The notes under the pieces were generated by a model, which was not told the DNA's origin, did no database searches, and was given only the letters and a program-made list of their open reading frames with translations. A DNA stretch of 64,000 bases, from NCBI GenBank assembly GCA_938034415.1, contig CALHLE010000046.1, positions 62,001-126,000 of the forward strand, written 5' to 3'. Both the position numbers and the translations under genes were made by a program. Positions 56,488-64,000 of this stretch are shown piece after piece. Position 1 is the stretch's first letter. The number at the start of each line of letters is the position of its first letter. Origin of the DNA: an uncultured Anaerolineae bacterium. Its GTDB lineage: Bacteria; Chloroflexota; Anaerolineae; J036; Brachytrichaceae.

Positions 56488-57368
56488 CGTTGCTCCGCGC
56501 TATGTTCGGTGATGAACGCGGCGATCGTCTCGAACATCTCCGGCGCATCAGGTTCCAGCGGCAGCGCATGCCCGCTCTTTTCGCACCACACCACGCGCTT
56601 GTCCTTCGAGCCGACGCGCGACGCGATGACCTCGGCGCTGTCCGGCGCGATGACGTGGTCGCGGCGCCCTTGAAAGAAGAGCGCCGGCGTAGTCACGCGC
56701 GGCAATTCGCGCATCACCAGCCGGTTGAGTTCGAGCAACTCATGAATCGCGCTGACGGGGATGCGCACACTCTGAACGATCTGCTTTTGCACGCGCGGGT
56801 CATCGAGGTTCAGTTCGTCGCTGTTCAGCCCCAAACGCCGGTGGATACTGTCCCGGAAGTTCGGATCGTTGAAATTCGCGCCCTTCAGCGGATAGTAATA
56901 CGGCACGAAGTAGCGCGCGAAGCGGACGAGCCGGGCGCGCGAGTCGTTCACCGCTGTCGGCGCAGCCATAACGATGATGCCGCGCAGGGGCGAAGGCTTG
57001 CCGTTGCAGGCCGCGCGGTAGCACTCGCTGGCCGCAAGGTGCAATGTGATCAGCCCTCCCATCGAGAGGCCGGCGATGAAGACATGCGGGCAACGATCTG
57101 CGAGCGCGTTCAACGCATCGCGCGCGCAGGCTACCCAGCCACGCCAAGTCGCGCCTTTGAGTTCGTGCGGCATGCCGCCGTGCTTCGGCAACAGCGGCCC
57201 CTCAACTGTGAAGCCCCGCTCGGCTAGGCGCTCACCTAACGGGCGCATCTCCGCCGGCGAGCCGGTGAATCCATGCAGGCACAAGACGCCAATATCGCGA
57301 TGCTGACCGCCCGCGAATGAGAAGGCGCGTTGCGCCTGGCGTATTTCGTCGGGAATTTTCAGATCCAT
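56484..57368 (-). CDS. Alpha/beta-hydrolase, carboxylesterase-like
   Basis: 294 residues from the ATG at 57368, with an AAGGG signal nine bases upstream. Motifs: VLCLHGFTGSPAEMRPLGE (oxyanion hole), AGLSMGG (nucleophile Ser, elbow GLSMGG) and SGHALPLE at the end with the catalytic His; the Asp is probably in GRRDHV. It resembles the Est30 family of short-chain carboxylesterases and monoacylglycerol lipases. There is no signal peptide. The stop overlaps the TIGR03943 gene. Confidence 0.87.
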   Translation of the reverse strand: MDLKIPDEIRQAQRAFSFAGGQHRDIGVLCLHGFTGSPAEMRPLGERLAERGFTVEGPLLPKHGGMPHELKGATWRGWVACARDALNALADRCPHVFIAGLSMGGLITLHLAASECYRAACNGKPSPLRGIIVMAAPTAVNDSRARLVRFARYFVPYYYPLKGANFNDPNFRDSIHRRLGLNSDELNLDDPRVQKQIVQSVRIPVSAIHELLELNRLVMRELPRVTTPALFFQGRRDHVIAPDSAEVIASRVGSKDKRVVWCEKSGHALPLEPDAPEMFETIAAFITEHSAEQR

Positions 57369-57400
57369 ATCACACCCTTCCCTGCCCATCCAAAAATGGA

Positions 57401-57406
57401 AATATA
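57401..57406 (-). promoter_or_regulatory. -10 element for the esterase gene
   Basis: TATATT on the minus strand, about 32 bases before the ATG at 57368. Confidence 0.4.
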
Positions 57407-57450
57407 CATCCCACGACGGAGTGACCTACCAGGGATCAGAGGCCGTCGGC

Positions 57451-57456
57451 TACAAT
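57451..57456 (+). promoter_or_regulatory. -10 element for the glycosyltransferase-like gene
   Basis: TACAAT. Its start site would fall near 57463, next to an in-frame TTG at 57465; the first in-frame ATG is at 57480. Confidence 0.4.
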
Positions 57457-57479
57457 CGCGCTGCTTGTCCCTCCCGCCC

Positions 57480-59585
57480 ATGCGCCGCCGTTGGCTAGAC
57501 GGCCTGTTGCCGCTCATCTTAATCGTCGCCGTTGGGGCAGCGCTGCGCTTCTATCGCATCGGCGCGCTGCCGCCCGGCCTGTATCGCGACGAGGGCTACT
57601 ACGGCCTAGATGCGCTGCGCGTGCTGCAGGGCGACTTTTCGATCTACTTCGCCGCAAACAACGGCCGCGAAGGCCTTTTCATGTATGTGCTAGCGGCTAG
57701 CGTCGCCCTCTTCGGACGCACACCTGAAGCGCTGCGGGCTACCTCGGCGCTCATGGGGACGCTGACTATCGTTGCGATCTACTTCGCTGCGCGCAACATG
57801 TTCTCGCCGCGCATCGGCGCGCTGAGCGCGGCGATCCTCGCTGTCACTTTCTGGCATCTGGCCATCAGCCGAGTGGCCTTCCGCGCCATCACCCTGCCGC
57901 TCACATTGTGCGCGATGATGGCGTTCATCTTCGCCGGCCTGCGCGCGAACGCCTCGCGCCCGCGCATCCTATATGCGACGCTGGCCGGCGCGACCTTCGG
58001 GCTGACCTTCTACACTTACACCTCGGCGCGGCTCGTCCTGCTGCTGGTCGCGCTGTACGGCCTCAGCCTATGGAGGGACCTCAGGCGCGAGTGGGGCGCG
58101 CATCATGATCAAGCCGCCGGACAAGGCCAACCCGCAGCGGCAATCGCCTTCATCGTCGCCGGATTAGTCATAGCCGCGCCGCTGCTGTTCTGGCTCACCC
58201 GCCACACCGACCTGTACTTCGGCCGCGCCGGCCAGGTTTCCATATTTAACCCCGACATCAACGGCGGCGATCTCGTCGGCGCGCTGATGGCCAACATCGG
58301 CAAAACAGCCGGGATGTTCACCTCCCAAGGCGACCACATCTGGCGACACAACCTTGCGCTGCGGCCGGCGTTCGATGGCTGGCTGGCGCCGGCCTTCGTG
58401 CTTGGGCTGGCCGTGTGCGGCTGGCGCTGGCTGCGAAGCCGGCATTCGCACTCCGGCGCGGCTATTGCGGACTTGGCGACCAACGTCGCGCCGCAATTCG
58501 TCCTGCTGTGGCTGGCGGTGATGCTCATCCCGACAATCCTGGCCGAAGACGCGCCGCACTTCCTGCGCGCCATCGGCGCCCTGCCGGCGGCGTGCATCAT
58601 CGCCGCGATCGGCATGGAGGCCGCGCTGGCGTGGCTGTCGCGGCGCGGCGTGCTGGCCGGACTCACCGCATTCTTAAGGCGCTCGATCAGCCCGCCGGCG
58701 TTCATCGCAACTTTGCTGCTCGCCGCGAGCGCCATTGACACGGTGAACGACTACTTCAACGACTACGTCCACCGCGACCTCACGCGCTATTGGTTAGAGG
58801 ATCACAACGTGCAACTCGCGCGGCTCATCAACGCCCGTGCTATGGGCATGGGCGACCGCTCCGCCCTGCCGCCTGCGAACGTCTGGCTCGAAGATCGCCT
58901 GGCCAACGACAATCCATCGCTGGAATTCCTCGCCGGAGGCCGCTGGAGAACTGTGTCGAGCACCGGCGGCGGCGAATGGCTTGCCGAGCGCGACCCGCAG
59001 TTGCCGGTGGTGCTCATCGTGGATCCAAACCACGACTGGAGCGCCCTGCGGACGACTCTGCCGGCGCCGGCGACGCTCAGCGTGATCGAAGGGCCGCTGG
59101 CGCAGGGCGACCGGGATCCAGCACCGCGCCGCGCGTTCGTCGGCGTGCACGCCGCCCCCGCGCCGGCCGGCCAGGGTCAGGTGAGCAAGGCGACGGCGCA
59201 ATTTGAGGAAGGCATCACGTTGGAATCGGCGGCCATTCGAGGCGGGGCGCAGCCGGCCAACGTGTACACAGTCACGTTAATCTGGAGCGCATCACACCCC
59301 ATCGGCGAAGACTACGCGATCTTCGTGCACTGGCTGCGCGATGGCCGGCCGCAGCCGCTGGCGCAGGCCGATGGCAGCCCAGCGCAGGGCTATTTGCCCA
59401 TGCCGGTCTGGCGCATCGGCGATCGCATTGTAGACGAGCACGTGCTCAGTGTGCCCGGCGGCGCGCAGACGGGCGACGCAGTCAGCATCGGCATCTACCG
59501 CCGCGCGGACAATCGCCGGCTTGCTGTGCTCGACGCGCAAGGCAAACCGAAAGCGGATTCGGTTATCATTCCCGCCCCACGATAA
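57480..59585 (+). CDS. Multi-span membrane protein, GT39/ArnT-like glycosyltransferase
   Basis: 701 residues from the ATG at 57480; a TTG five codons earlier is possible, and the much longer open frame to 57330 crosses the esterase gene. Twelve or so hydrophobic segments lie in the first 430 residues. PPGLYRDEGYYGLDALRVLQGD near the N-terminus resembles the first extracytoplasmic loop of GT-C enzymes, whose DE pair is catalytic. The C-terminal 270 residues form a soluble outer domain with beta-rich segments. It may transfer a sugar from a lipid carrier to a protein or lipid. It starts an envelope gene run. Confidence 0.8.
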   Translation: MRRRWLDGLLPLILIVAVGAALRFYRIGALPPGLYRDEGYYGLDALRVLQGDFSIYFAANNGREGLFMYVLAASVALFGRTPEALRATSALMGTLTIVAIYFAARNMFSPRIGALSAAILAVTFWHLAISRVAFRAITLPLTLCAMMAFIFAGLRANASRPRILYATLAGATFGLTFYTYTSARLVLLLVALYGLSLWRDLRREWGAHHDQAAGQGQPAAAIAFIVAGLVIAAPLLFWLTRHTDLYFGRAGQVSIFNPDINGGDLVGALMANIGKTAGMFTSQGDHIWRHNLALRPAFDGWLAPAFVLGLAVCGWRWLRSRHSHSGAAIADLATNVAPQFVLLWLAVMLIPTILAEDAPHFLRAIGALPAACIIAAIGMEAALAWLSRRGVLAGLTAFLRRSISPPAFIATLLLAASAIDTVNDYFNDYVHRDLTRYWLEDHNVQLARLINARAMGMGDRSALPPANVWLEDRLANDNPSLEFLAGGRWRTVSSTGGGEWLAERDPQLPVVLIVDPNHDWSALRTTLPAPATLSVIEGPLAQGDRDPAPRRAFVGVHAAPAPAGQGQVSKATAQFEEGITLESAAIRGGAQPANVYTVTLIWSASHPIGEDYAIFVHWLRDGRPQPLAQADGSPAQGYLPMPVWRIGDRIVDEHVLSVPGGAQTGDAVSIGIYRRADNRRLAVLDAQGKPKADSVIIPAPR

Positions 59586-59591
59586 ACACAC

Positions 59592-61088
59592 ATGAGCATC
59601 CGAAACGCTGCAGCGCGCGCATCCGTCGCGCTGGCGACCTTCTTCCTTGGCGTCGCATCTGCCCATGGCCAAACCGGCCAGCTCATCCTTGCCGAGGGAT
59701 TCGAGGGAGCCTTTCAAAGTGATCCGGGTTGCAAGCAGGGCATATGCAACGTGCCGGTTGGCTGGGGCGTATGGTTCATCCCGCGCACCGAGAACGATCC
59801 GCCCGGCGCCAACTTCCAACCGCAGGCCGATCGCACAACGGCGCGCGTGCGGAGCGGCGCAGCCGCGCAACGCCTGTGGGCCGACAACGCCACCTTCACC
59901 GGCGGCATCTACCGCGTTGTGAACGACGTGCAGGTGGGCGCGCGGCTGCGCTTCACCATCTGGGGACAGGTCTGGTCCACCAACGATGAAAGCCCGATCT
60001 CGGCGCGCCCATCGCGCGAGATTCGCGTGAAGGTGGGCGTGGACCCGCTGGGCGGCGACAACGGCCGGCCTAGTCCGCTCAACGGCCAGGTGATCTGGTC
60101 GCCTGAGCAAGAAGCCAAGGACGAATTCACCCCGTTCACCGTCGAAGTCGAGGCGCGGTCGCCTACCGTCATCCTCTACACCTACACGACGATGCGCGAC
60201 AGCGTGCGGCACAACGAGGTGTTCTGGGACGATGCCGTGCTCGAATACATCGCCCCACCGCCAACGGCGACGCCTGATCTGCCCTCCGCAACGGCCACGC
60301 CTACTGCCGGGCCCGAAGTTGCAGCAACACCCGCGGCTATAGCGCAGCCTGCTGCGCCGGTCACCATCCCGCCTGTCACCTACACCGTCAAAGCCGGCGA
60401 CACGCTGCTTGGCATTGCGCTCGAACAAAACGTGCCGCTGGCCGAATTGCAGAAGAACAACCCCGGCGTTAGACCCGAGGCGCTGCAGATCGGCCAAGTG
60501 CTGATAATCAAGCCGGGGACGACGGCGGAAGTGGCAACCGACTCAGCAGCGTCGCCGCCTCAGGCGGCTGCCGGCCAAGCGTCCGGCGAGGCTAGCGCAT
60601 CATCGCCGGCGGTGCTGGCAACCCCAACGGTGGGTCAGGCATGCGTTCAGGCGTTCTTCGACGACGACGGCGACGGCAAGCGCGACGAACTCGAAGACCT
60701 GGTGCCCAACATTCAGTTCGTCCTTACTACCGGCGGCAACATCATCGGCACCTACACCACCAATGGCGCGGACGAGCCATACTGCTTCGAGAACCTGCCT
60801 AACCAGGCCTACACGGTTGCCGGCACGCCGCCAGACATCTACGTGCCGACCACGCCGCTGAACGACACGCTGCGAGTGAATGGCGCGCGCTCCTATTTCT
60901 CGCTCGGCTTGCGCCGCATTAGCGACGGCTTCGAGGATATTAGCCCTACCCCGACGCCGCGGCCGCCGCCGATTGCCATGAACAGCAATCTCACCATAGG
61001 CTTGCTTTCGCTGGGCGGCGGAGCACTTCTACTGATCGGCGCAGTAGGCTTCATCGCCTCAACCCTCCTGAGGCGACGCCGGTTGTGA
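59592..61088 (+). CDS. Surface-anchored LysM protein
   Basis: 498 residues. A signal peptide ends near ASAHGQT (residue 27), followed by a beta-sandwich domain to about 220 that resembles carbohydrate-binding folds. A Pro/Thr linker leads to one LysM domain (YTVKAGDTLLGIALEQN) and then an SdrD-B-like domain beginning with FFDDDGDGKRD, a calcium-site-like stretch. A C-terminal helix and RRRRL tail suggest membrane anchoring; no LPxTG is present. The gene lies 6 bases after the glycosyltransferase-like gene and 10 before the next membrane protein. Confidence 0.82.
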   Translation: MSIRNAAARASVALATFFLGVASAHGQTGQLILAEGFEGAFQSDPGCKQGICNVPVGWGVWFIPRTENDPPGANFQPQADRTTARVRSGAAAQRLWADNATFTGGIYRVVNDVQVGARLRFTIWGQVWSTNDESPISARPSREIRVKVGVDPLGGDNGRPSPLNGQVIWSPEQEAKDEFTPFTVEVEARSPTVILYTYTTMRDSVRHNEVFWDDAVLEYIAPPPTATPDLPSATATPTAGPEVAATPAAIAQPAAPVTIPPVTYTVKAGDTLLGIALEQNVPLAELQKNNPGVRPEALQIGQVLIIKPGTTAEVATDSAASPPQAAAGQASGEASASSPAVLATPTVGQACVQAFFDDDGDGKRDELEDLVPNIQFVLTTGGNIIGTYTTNGADEPYCFENLPNQAYTVAGTPPDIYVPTTPLNDTLRVNGARSYFSLGLRRISDGFEDISPTPTPRPPPIAMNSNLTIGLLSLGGGALLLIGAVGFIASTLLRRRRL

Positions 61089-61098
61089 ACAATCGCGG

Positions 61099-63921
61099 AT
61101 GCAACGCTTTCTTCCGCTTGCTGCGCTGGCGCTGATCTGTGCCCTGGCGTCGGCAAACCTATGGCTCGGCCCGGGCATCATCAACACCCGCGCAGGCGGC
61201 GATAGCCCCTTCCTGCTCATCCGCACCTATGAGTTGGCGGAGAACTTGCGCGCCGGAGTATTCCCGGCGCGCTGGATGAGCAACGCTGCCTTCGGCTTGG
61301 GCTATCCCTTCTTCAATTTCTATGCTGCCCTGCCTTACTACCTCGCCGCCGGATTGAACATACTCGGCGTGGACTTGCTCTCGGCGATCAAGCTAACGCA
61401 GACCCTCGGCATGTTTGCGGCTGCCGGCGCGCTCGCGCTGCTCGCCAATGACCTGCAACGTGAAAGCAAGCAGCAAAAGTCGGAGAGCATTCAGACGCGA
61501 GGCGCAATGCACAACGCGCGCGATGCGCAAAGCGCTCCCATTGCCCCCTGGGGCGCGGCACTGGCCGGCGCCGCCTACGCCTTGGCGCCCTTTCACCTGG
61601 TGAACATTTACGTGCGCGGCGATTCGCTCTCCGAGTTCTGGGCGTTCGTTTGGTATCCGCTGATCCTGTGGAGCGCCGGCCGGTTGATCCATCAAACCTT
61701 TCACGACGCTACCGGCAAGGCGGCGCTGACGGCGTTCATCGGCCTGTCATTGGCGTCGGCTGCGCTTGTCGTCACGCACAACGTATCGGCGCTGATCTTC
61801 GCGCCCTTCGCCGTACTCTATGCGCTGGCGATGGCGACGCGCTACGCGCGGAGGACGCCCGACGCCATCGGCGCATTCCTGCGCAGCGCAGCATGGTTGA
61901 CCGCCGCCACCGCGCTTGCGCTGGCGATGAGTGCATGGTTCTGGCTGCCGGCACTCGGAGAAGCAGCCGGCGCACAACTGGGCGACCAAACGACCGGCTA
62001 CTTCAACTTTGCCAATCACTTCCGCGCCGAGAACCTGGTTCAACTATCGCTCGCCTTCGACTACACCGTAGGGGAAGACCTGAACGCATTCGCCATGGGC
62101 GCGGCGCAGACCGTCCTGATCGTCGCCGGCGGCGTCACCTGGTGGTGGCACAACCGGCGTGCCGGCCATTCACACTTCACGCTTGTGCTCATCGGCATAC
62201 TCTTCGCGCTCGCCACGTTCATGATTACGCCGTTATCGGCCTTCGTCTGGGAGCGCGCCCCGCTGTTGCCGCTGGCGCAATTTCCCTGGCGATTTCTATC
62301 GGTGCAGGCTGCCTTCGGGGCATTGCTCATCGGCGGCTGCGGTTTGCCGGCGATCGGGCATCGGCCCGCTTTCGCTGCGTCGGTATTGGCAATCGCTGCC
62401 CTCGCCTGGGCAGCCCTTGCGCATTTGCCCGGCGCGCGCCTGAACGTGCGCGCCGAGGACGTGACGCCCGACACAATTCAGCTCTACGAGTGGTACACCG
62501 GCAACATCGGCACGACCATCCGTCATGAGTATCTACCGGCGACGGCGCGCCCCACCCCACGCACCGGCCCAGACATATTGGGCCTGCCGCGCGCAGCGCT
62601 GATCGCCCAGGACGACGCCGCGCCAGATGCCATGTCCTCGACGCTGCTGTTTGCTTCGCCAGCGCAGCAAGTCTGGCAGATCACCGCGCAACGCGCGCTG
62701 ACGATTGCCCTGCCAATGCTGCACCGGCCCGGTTGGCGTGCCTGGCTGGATGGCACGCCGACGAACGCCTGGCCATACACGGGTTCAGGCTGGCTAGCCA
62801 TGGCCGTGCCGGCTGGCACGCATCGCATCGAACTGCGCTGGGAAGGCACGACGCTGACGCAAGCCGGCGAATGGGTATCGCTGGGCGCTGCGATCGCCCT
62901 CGCCATCCTGCTCAGCGCGACCCTCGCGCGCGCTTCGCCCGCCGCCCGACGCACAGCGACGCTCGCAGGTCTGGCGCTCGTCGGCGGCCTGATCGCGACT
63001 GCGGCAATCGCGCGGTTGGCCTCCGCGCCGGCCGAGCCGCCCCCAATGCAGACGCTCGACTTTGACCACCGCCCGTTTCCTCACCGCGACCCGGTGCGAT
63101 TCGTCGGCGGGGGCGAAACCTACGAACTGGTTGCCGCCTCCATCGAGCCACAGACACTGCGCGCCGGCGCCCCCTTCACTCTAACACTGCGTTGGCGCGA
63201 CGACCGCGCGCCGGCGCAGATTACGGTCACGCAGGAGTTGCCGATGGGCGGCGAATTCGCCCGGCTCTTCCGGCACGCGCGTTCACAGACGCCCGGCGAC
63301 CCGCGCATCAGCCGGCATATCGTCCTGACCGACGCACTGCCCGGCCCGCTGTTGCTCAAGCTCTCGGCCGCCGACTCCGCCCACGCGCCACTGACACCGC
63401 TGGACGCCGAAGGGAAGCTGCTGCAGACGATGATCGCCGGCAAACCGGTGCCGGCCATCACGCTGCTCGGGCCGCGCATCGCGCACGCGGCGCGCCCCGG
63501 CTCTACGCCCTTACGGCTCAGCGTGACCTTCGACAACGGCATCGCGCTGCGCGAGATAGATTGGTTCTTCGCCTCGGCGCAAGAGGTGTGCTTCAGGCCT
63601 ATATGGCAGTGGGCGCGGTCGAACGTCAACCGCGCCGACGCGCTGCAGGTCTCACTGCGCGCCTTCGGCAGCGACGGCCGCTTGCTCGCCCAGGCCGACA
63701 ACCAGCCGCAAGGCGGACTTGCGCCGACGTGGTCATGGCTTGATGACGCGCTCATCCACGACAGCCAATGCGTGGCCGCCAACGACATATTGCAACCCAA
63801 CGAGCCATACACTCTGCAGATCGTGTGGTACCGCCTGGCTGATCTACAACCGACCGGCGAAGCCATATTGCGCGGCGTCGGCGGCCCTCGCCTGGAGGAT
63901 TTGAACGTCCCCTACCCCTGA
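61099..63921 (+). CDS. Large membrane protein with PTPS-related (PF10131-like) domain
   Basis: 940 residues. The first 590 residues have about eleven transmembrane helices; the segment GGDSPFLLIRTYELAENLRAGVFPARWMSN followed by LGYPFFNFYAALPYYLA is the hallmark of the family named for PTPS-related membrane proteins, which is a GT-C-like fold despite its name. A beta-rich outer domain covers 640-940. It is probably a glycosyltransferase or transporter of envelope sugars. It follows the LysM gene by 10 bases. The product of the upstream GT39-like gene shares the same N-terminal idea, so the two may be related. Confidence 0.8.
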   Translation: MQRFLPLAALALICALASANLWLGPGIINTRAGGDSPFLLIRTYELAENLRAGVFPARWMSNAAFGLGYPFFNFYAALPYYLAAGLNILGVDLLSAIKLTQTLGMFAAAGALALLANDLQRESKQQKSESIQTRGAMHNARDAQSAPIAPWGAALAGAAYALAPFHLVNIYVRGDSLSEFWAFVWYPLILWSAGRLIHQTFHDATGKAALTAFIGLSLASAALVVTHNVSALIFAPFAVLYALAMATRYARRTPDAIGAFLRSAAWLTAATALALAMSAWFWLPALGEAAGAQLGDQTTGYFNFANHFRAENLVQLSLAFDYTVGEDLNAFAMGAAQTVLIVAGGVTWWWHNRRAGHSHFTLVLIGILFALATFMITPLSAFVWERAPLLPLAQFPWRFLSVQAAFGALLIGGCGLPAIGHRPAFAASVLAIAALAWAALAHLPGARLNVRAEDVTPDTIQLYEWYTGNIGTTIRHEYLPATARPTPRTGPDILGLPRAALIAQDDAAPDAMSSTLLFASPAQQVWQITAQRALTIALPMLHRPGWRAWLDGTPTNAWPYTGSGWLAMAVPAGTHRIELRWEGTTLTQAGEWVSLGAAIALAILLSATLARASPAARRTATLAGLALVGGLIATAAIARLASAPAEPPPMQTLDFDHRPFPHRDPVRFVGGGETYELVAASIEPQTLRAGAPFTLTLRWRDDRAPAQITVTQELPMGGEFARLFRHARSQTPGDPRISRHIVLTDALPGPLLLKLSAADSAHAPLTPLDAEGKLLQTMIAGKPVPAITLLGPRIAHAARPGSTPLRLSVTFDNGIALREIDWFFASAQEVCFRPIWQWARSNVNRADALQVSLRAFGSDGRLLAQADNQPQGGLAPTWSWLDDALIHDSQCVAANDILQPNEPYTLQIVWYRLADLQPTGEAILRGVGGPRLEDLNVPYP

Positions 63922-63926
63922 CGGGA

Positions 63927-64000
63927 ATGATCCGGTTACTGATTGTCTGGTGTGTCCTGCTGGCCGCGTGCGCGCCGCCGCCGGTGGTGAAGATCGCGTT
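63927..64000 (+). CDS. Lipoprotein, N-terminal fragment
   Basis: Only 24 codons are visible before the right edge. MIRLLIVWCVLLAACAPPP is a lipoprotein signal with lipobox LAAC, so the mature protein begins at that Cys and is membrane-tethered. The first residues after it, VVKIA, resemble the start of periplasmic-binding proteins of ABC transporters, but this is too short to conclude. It follows the previous gene by 5 bases, so it belongs to the same run. Confidence 0.6.
   Translation, partial: MIRLLIVWCVLLAACAPPPVVKIA

Overview
This 64 kb window is high-GC, densely coding bacterial DNA and looks like chromosome, not an island. The gene content suggests a Chloroflexota bacterium, perhaps Anaerolineae-like. 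Grounds are the transaldolase/glucose-6-phosphate isomerase fusion, the Thr/Pro-linker LysM and M23 proteins, the large PTPS-related membrane protein and the HoxEFUYH hydrogenase. This placement is inference from gene content only. No rRNA, tRNA, CRISPR array or intact insertion sequence was seen.

Layout. 1-6,400: a minus-strand zinc-uptake operon (znuA-znuC-znuB-permease-cobW-dsrE) divergent from a Fur/Zur-type regulator, with a 7-1-7 palindromic operator between them. 6,400-11,900: assorted oxidoreductases (atypical SDR, VOC protein, Gfo/Idh, CMD protein, SDR) and an ABC exporter. 11,900-16,100: a TPR protein, a small 81-aa protein behind a near-consensus promoter and structured leader, miaA, a tyrosine-phosphatase-like protein and a small membrane protein. 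16,100-23,100: rpsO-pnp with a strongly structured spacer, a class A penicillin-binding protein, and a UbiA prenyltransferase. 23,100-29,300: aldehyde dehydrogenase plus a serine-palmitoyltransferase-type enzyme, an EF-G paralogue, and a beta-propeller glycosidase-like protein. 29,500-36,200: a dihydroorotate-dehydrogenase-like protein followed by hoxEFUYH and its maturation protease. 36,200-40,400: a cytochrome P450, an EEP-family phosphatase/nuclease and a DUF5060-type glycoside hydrolase lipoprotein. 40,400-49,800: an oxidative pentose-phosphate operon (rpiB, tal-pgi, gnd, zwf, pgl) divergent from glycogen phosphorylase. 49,800-57,400: an alpha/beta hydrolase, a PfkB kinase and BtpA-family pair, two tandem LysM-M23 peptidases, a TIGR03943 protein and an esterase. 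57,400-64,000: an envelope cassette of two large multi-span membrane proteins, a LysM surface protein and the start of a lipoprotein.

The clearest pattern not explained by gene families is in initiation signals. About eleven genes have a TANNNT hexamer (usually TANNAT) ending only 6-9 bases before the start codon and no Shine-Dalgarno sequence, which predicts leaderless or nearly leaderless mRNAs. Other genes (rpsO, glgP, hoxE, znuA, the 81-aa protein) have good Shine-Dalgarno sites, so both modes seem to coexist. The signal decides several starts, most clearly rpiB and the TPR gene. All functional statements rest on reading the sequence and on knowledge of families; no database search was run.
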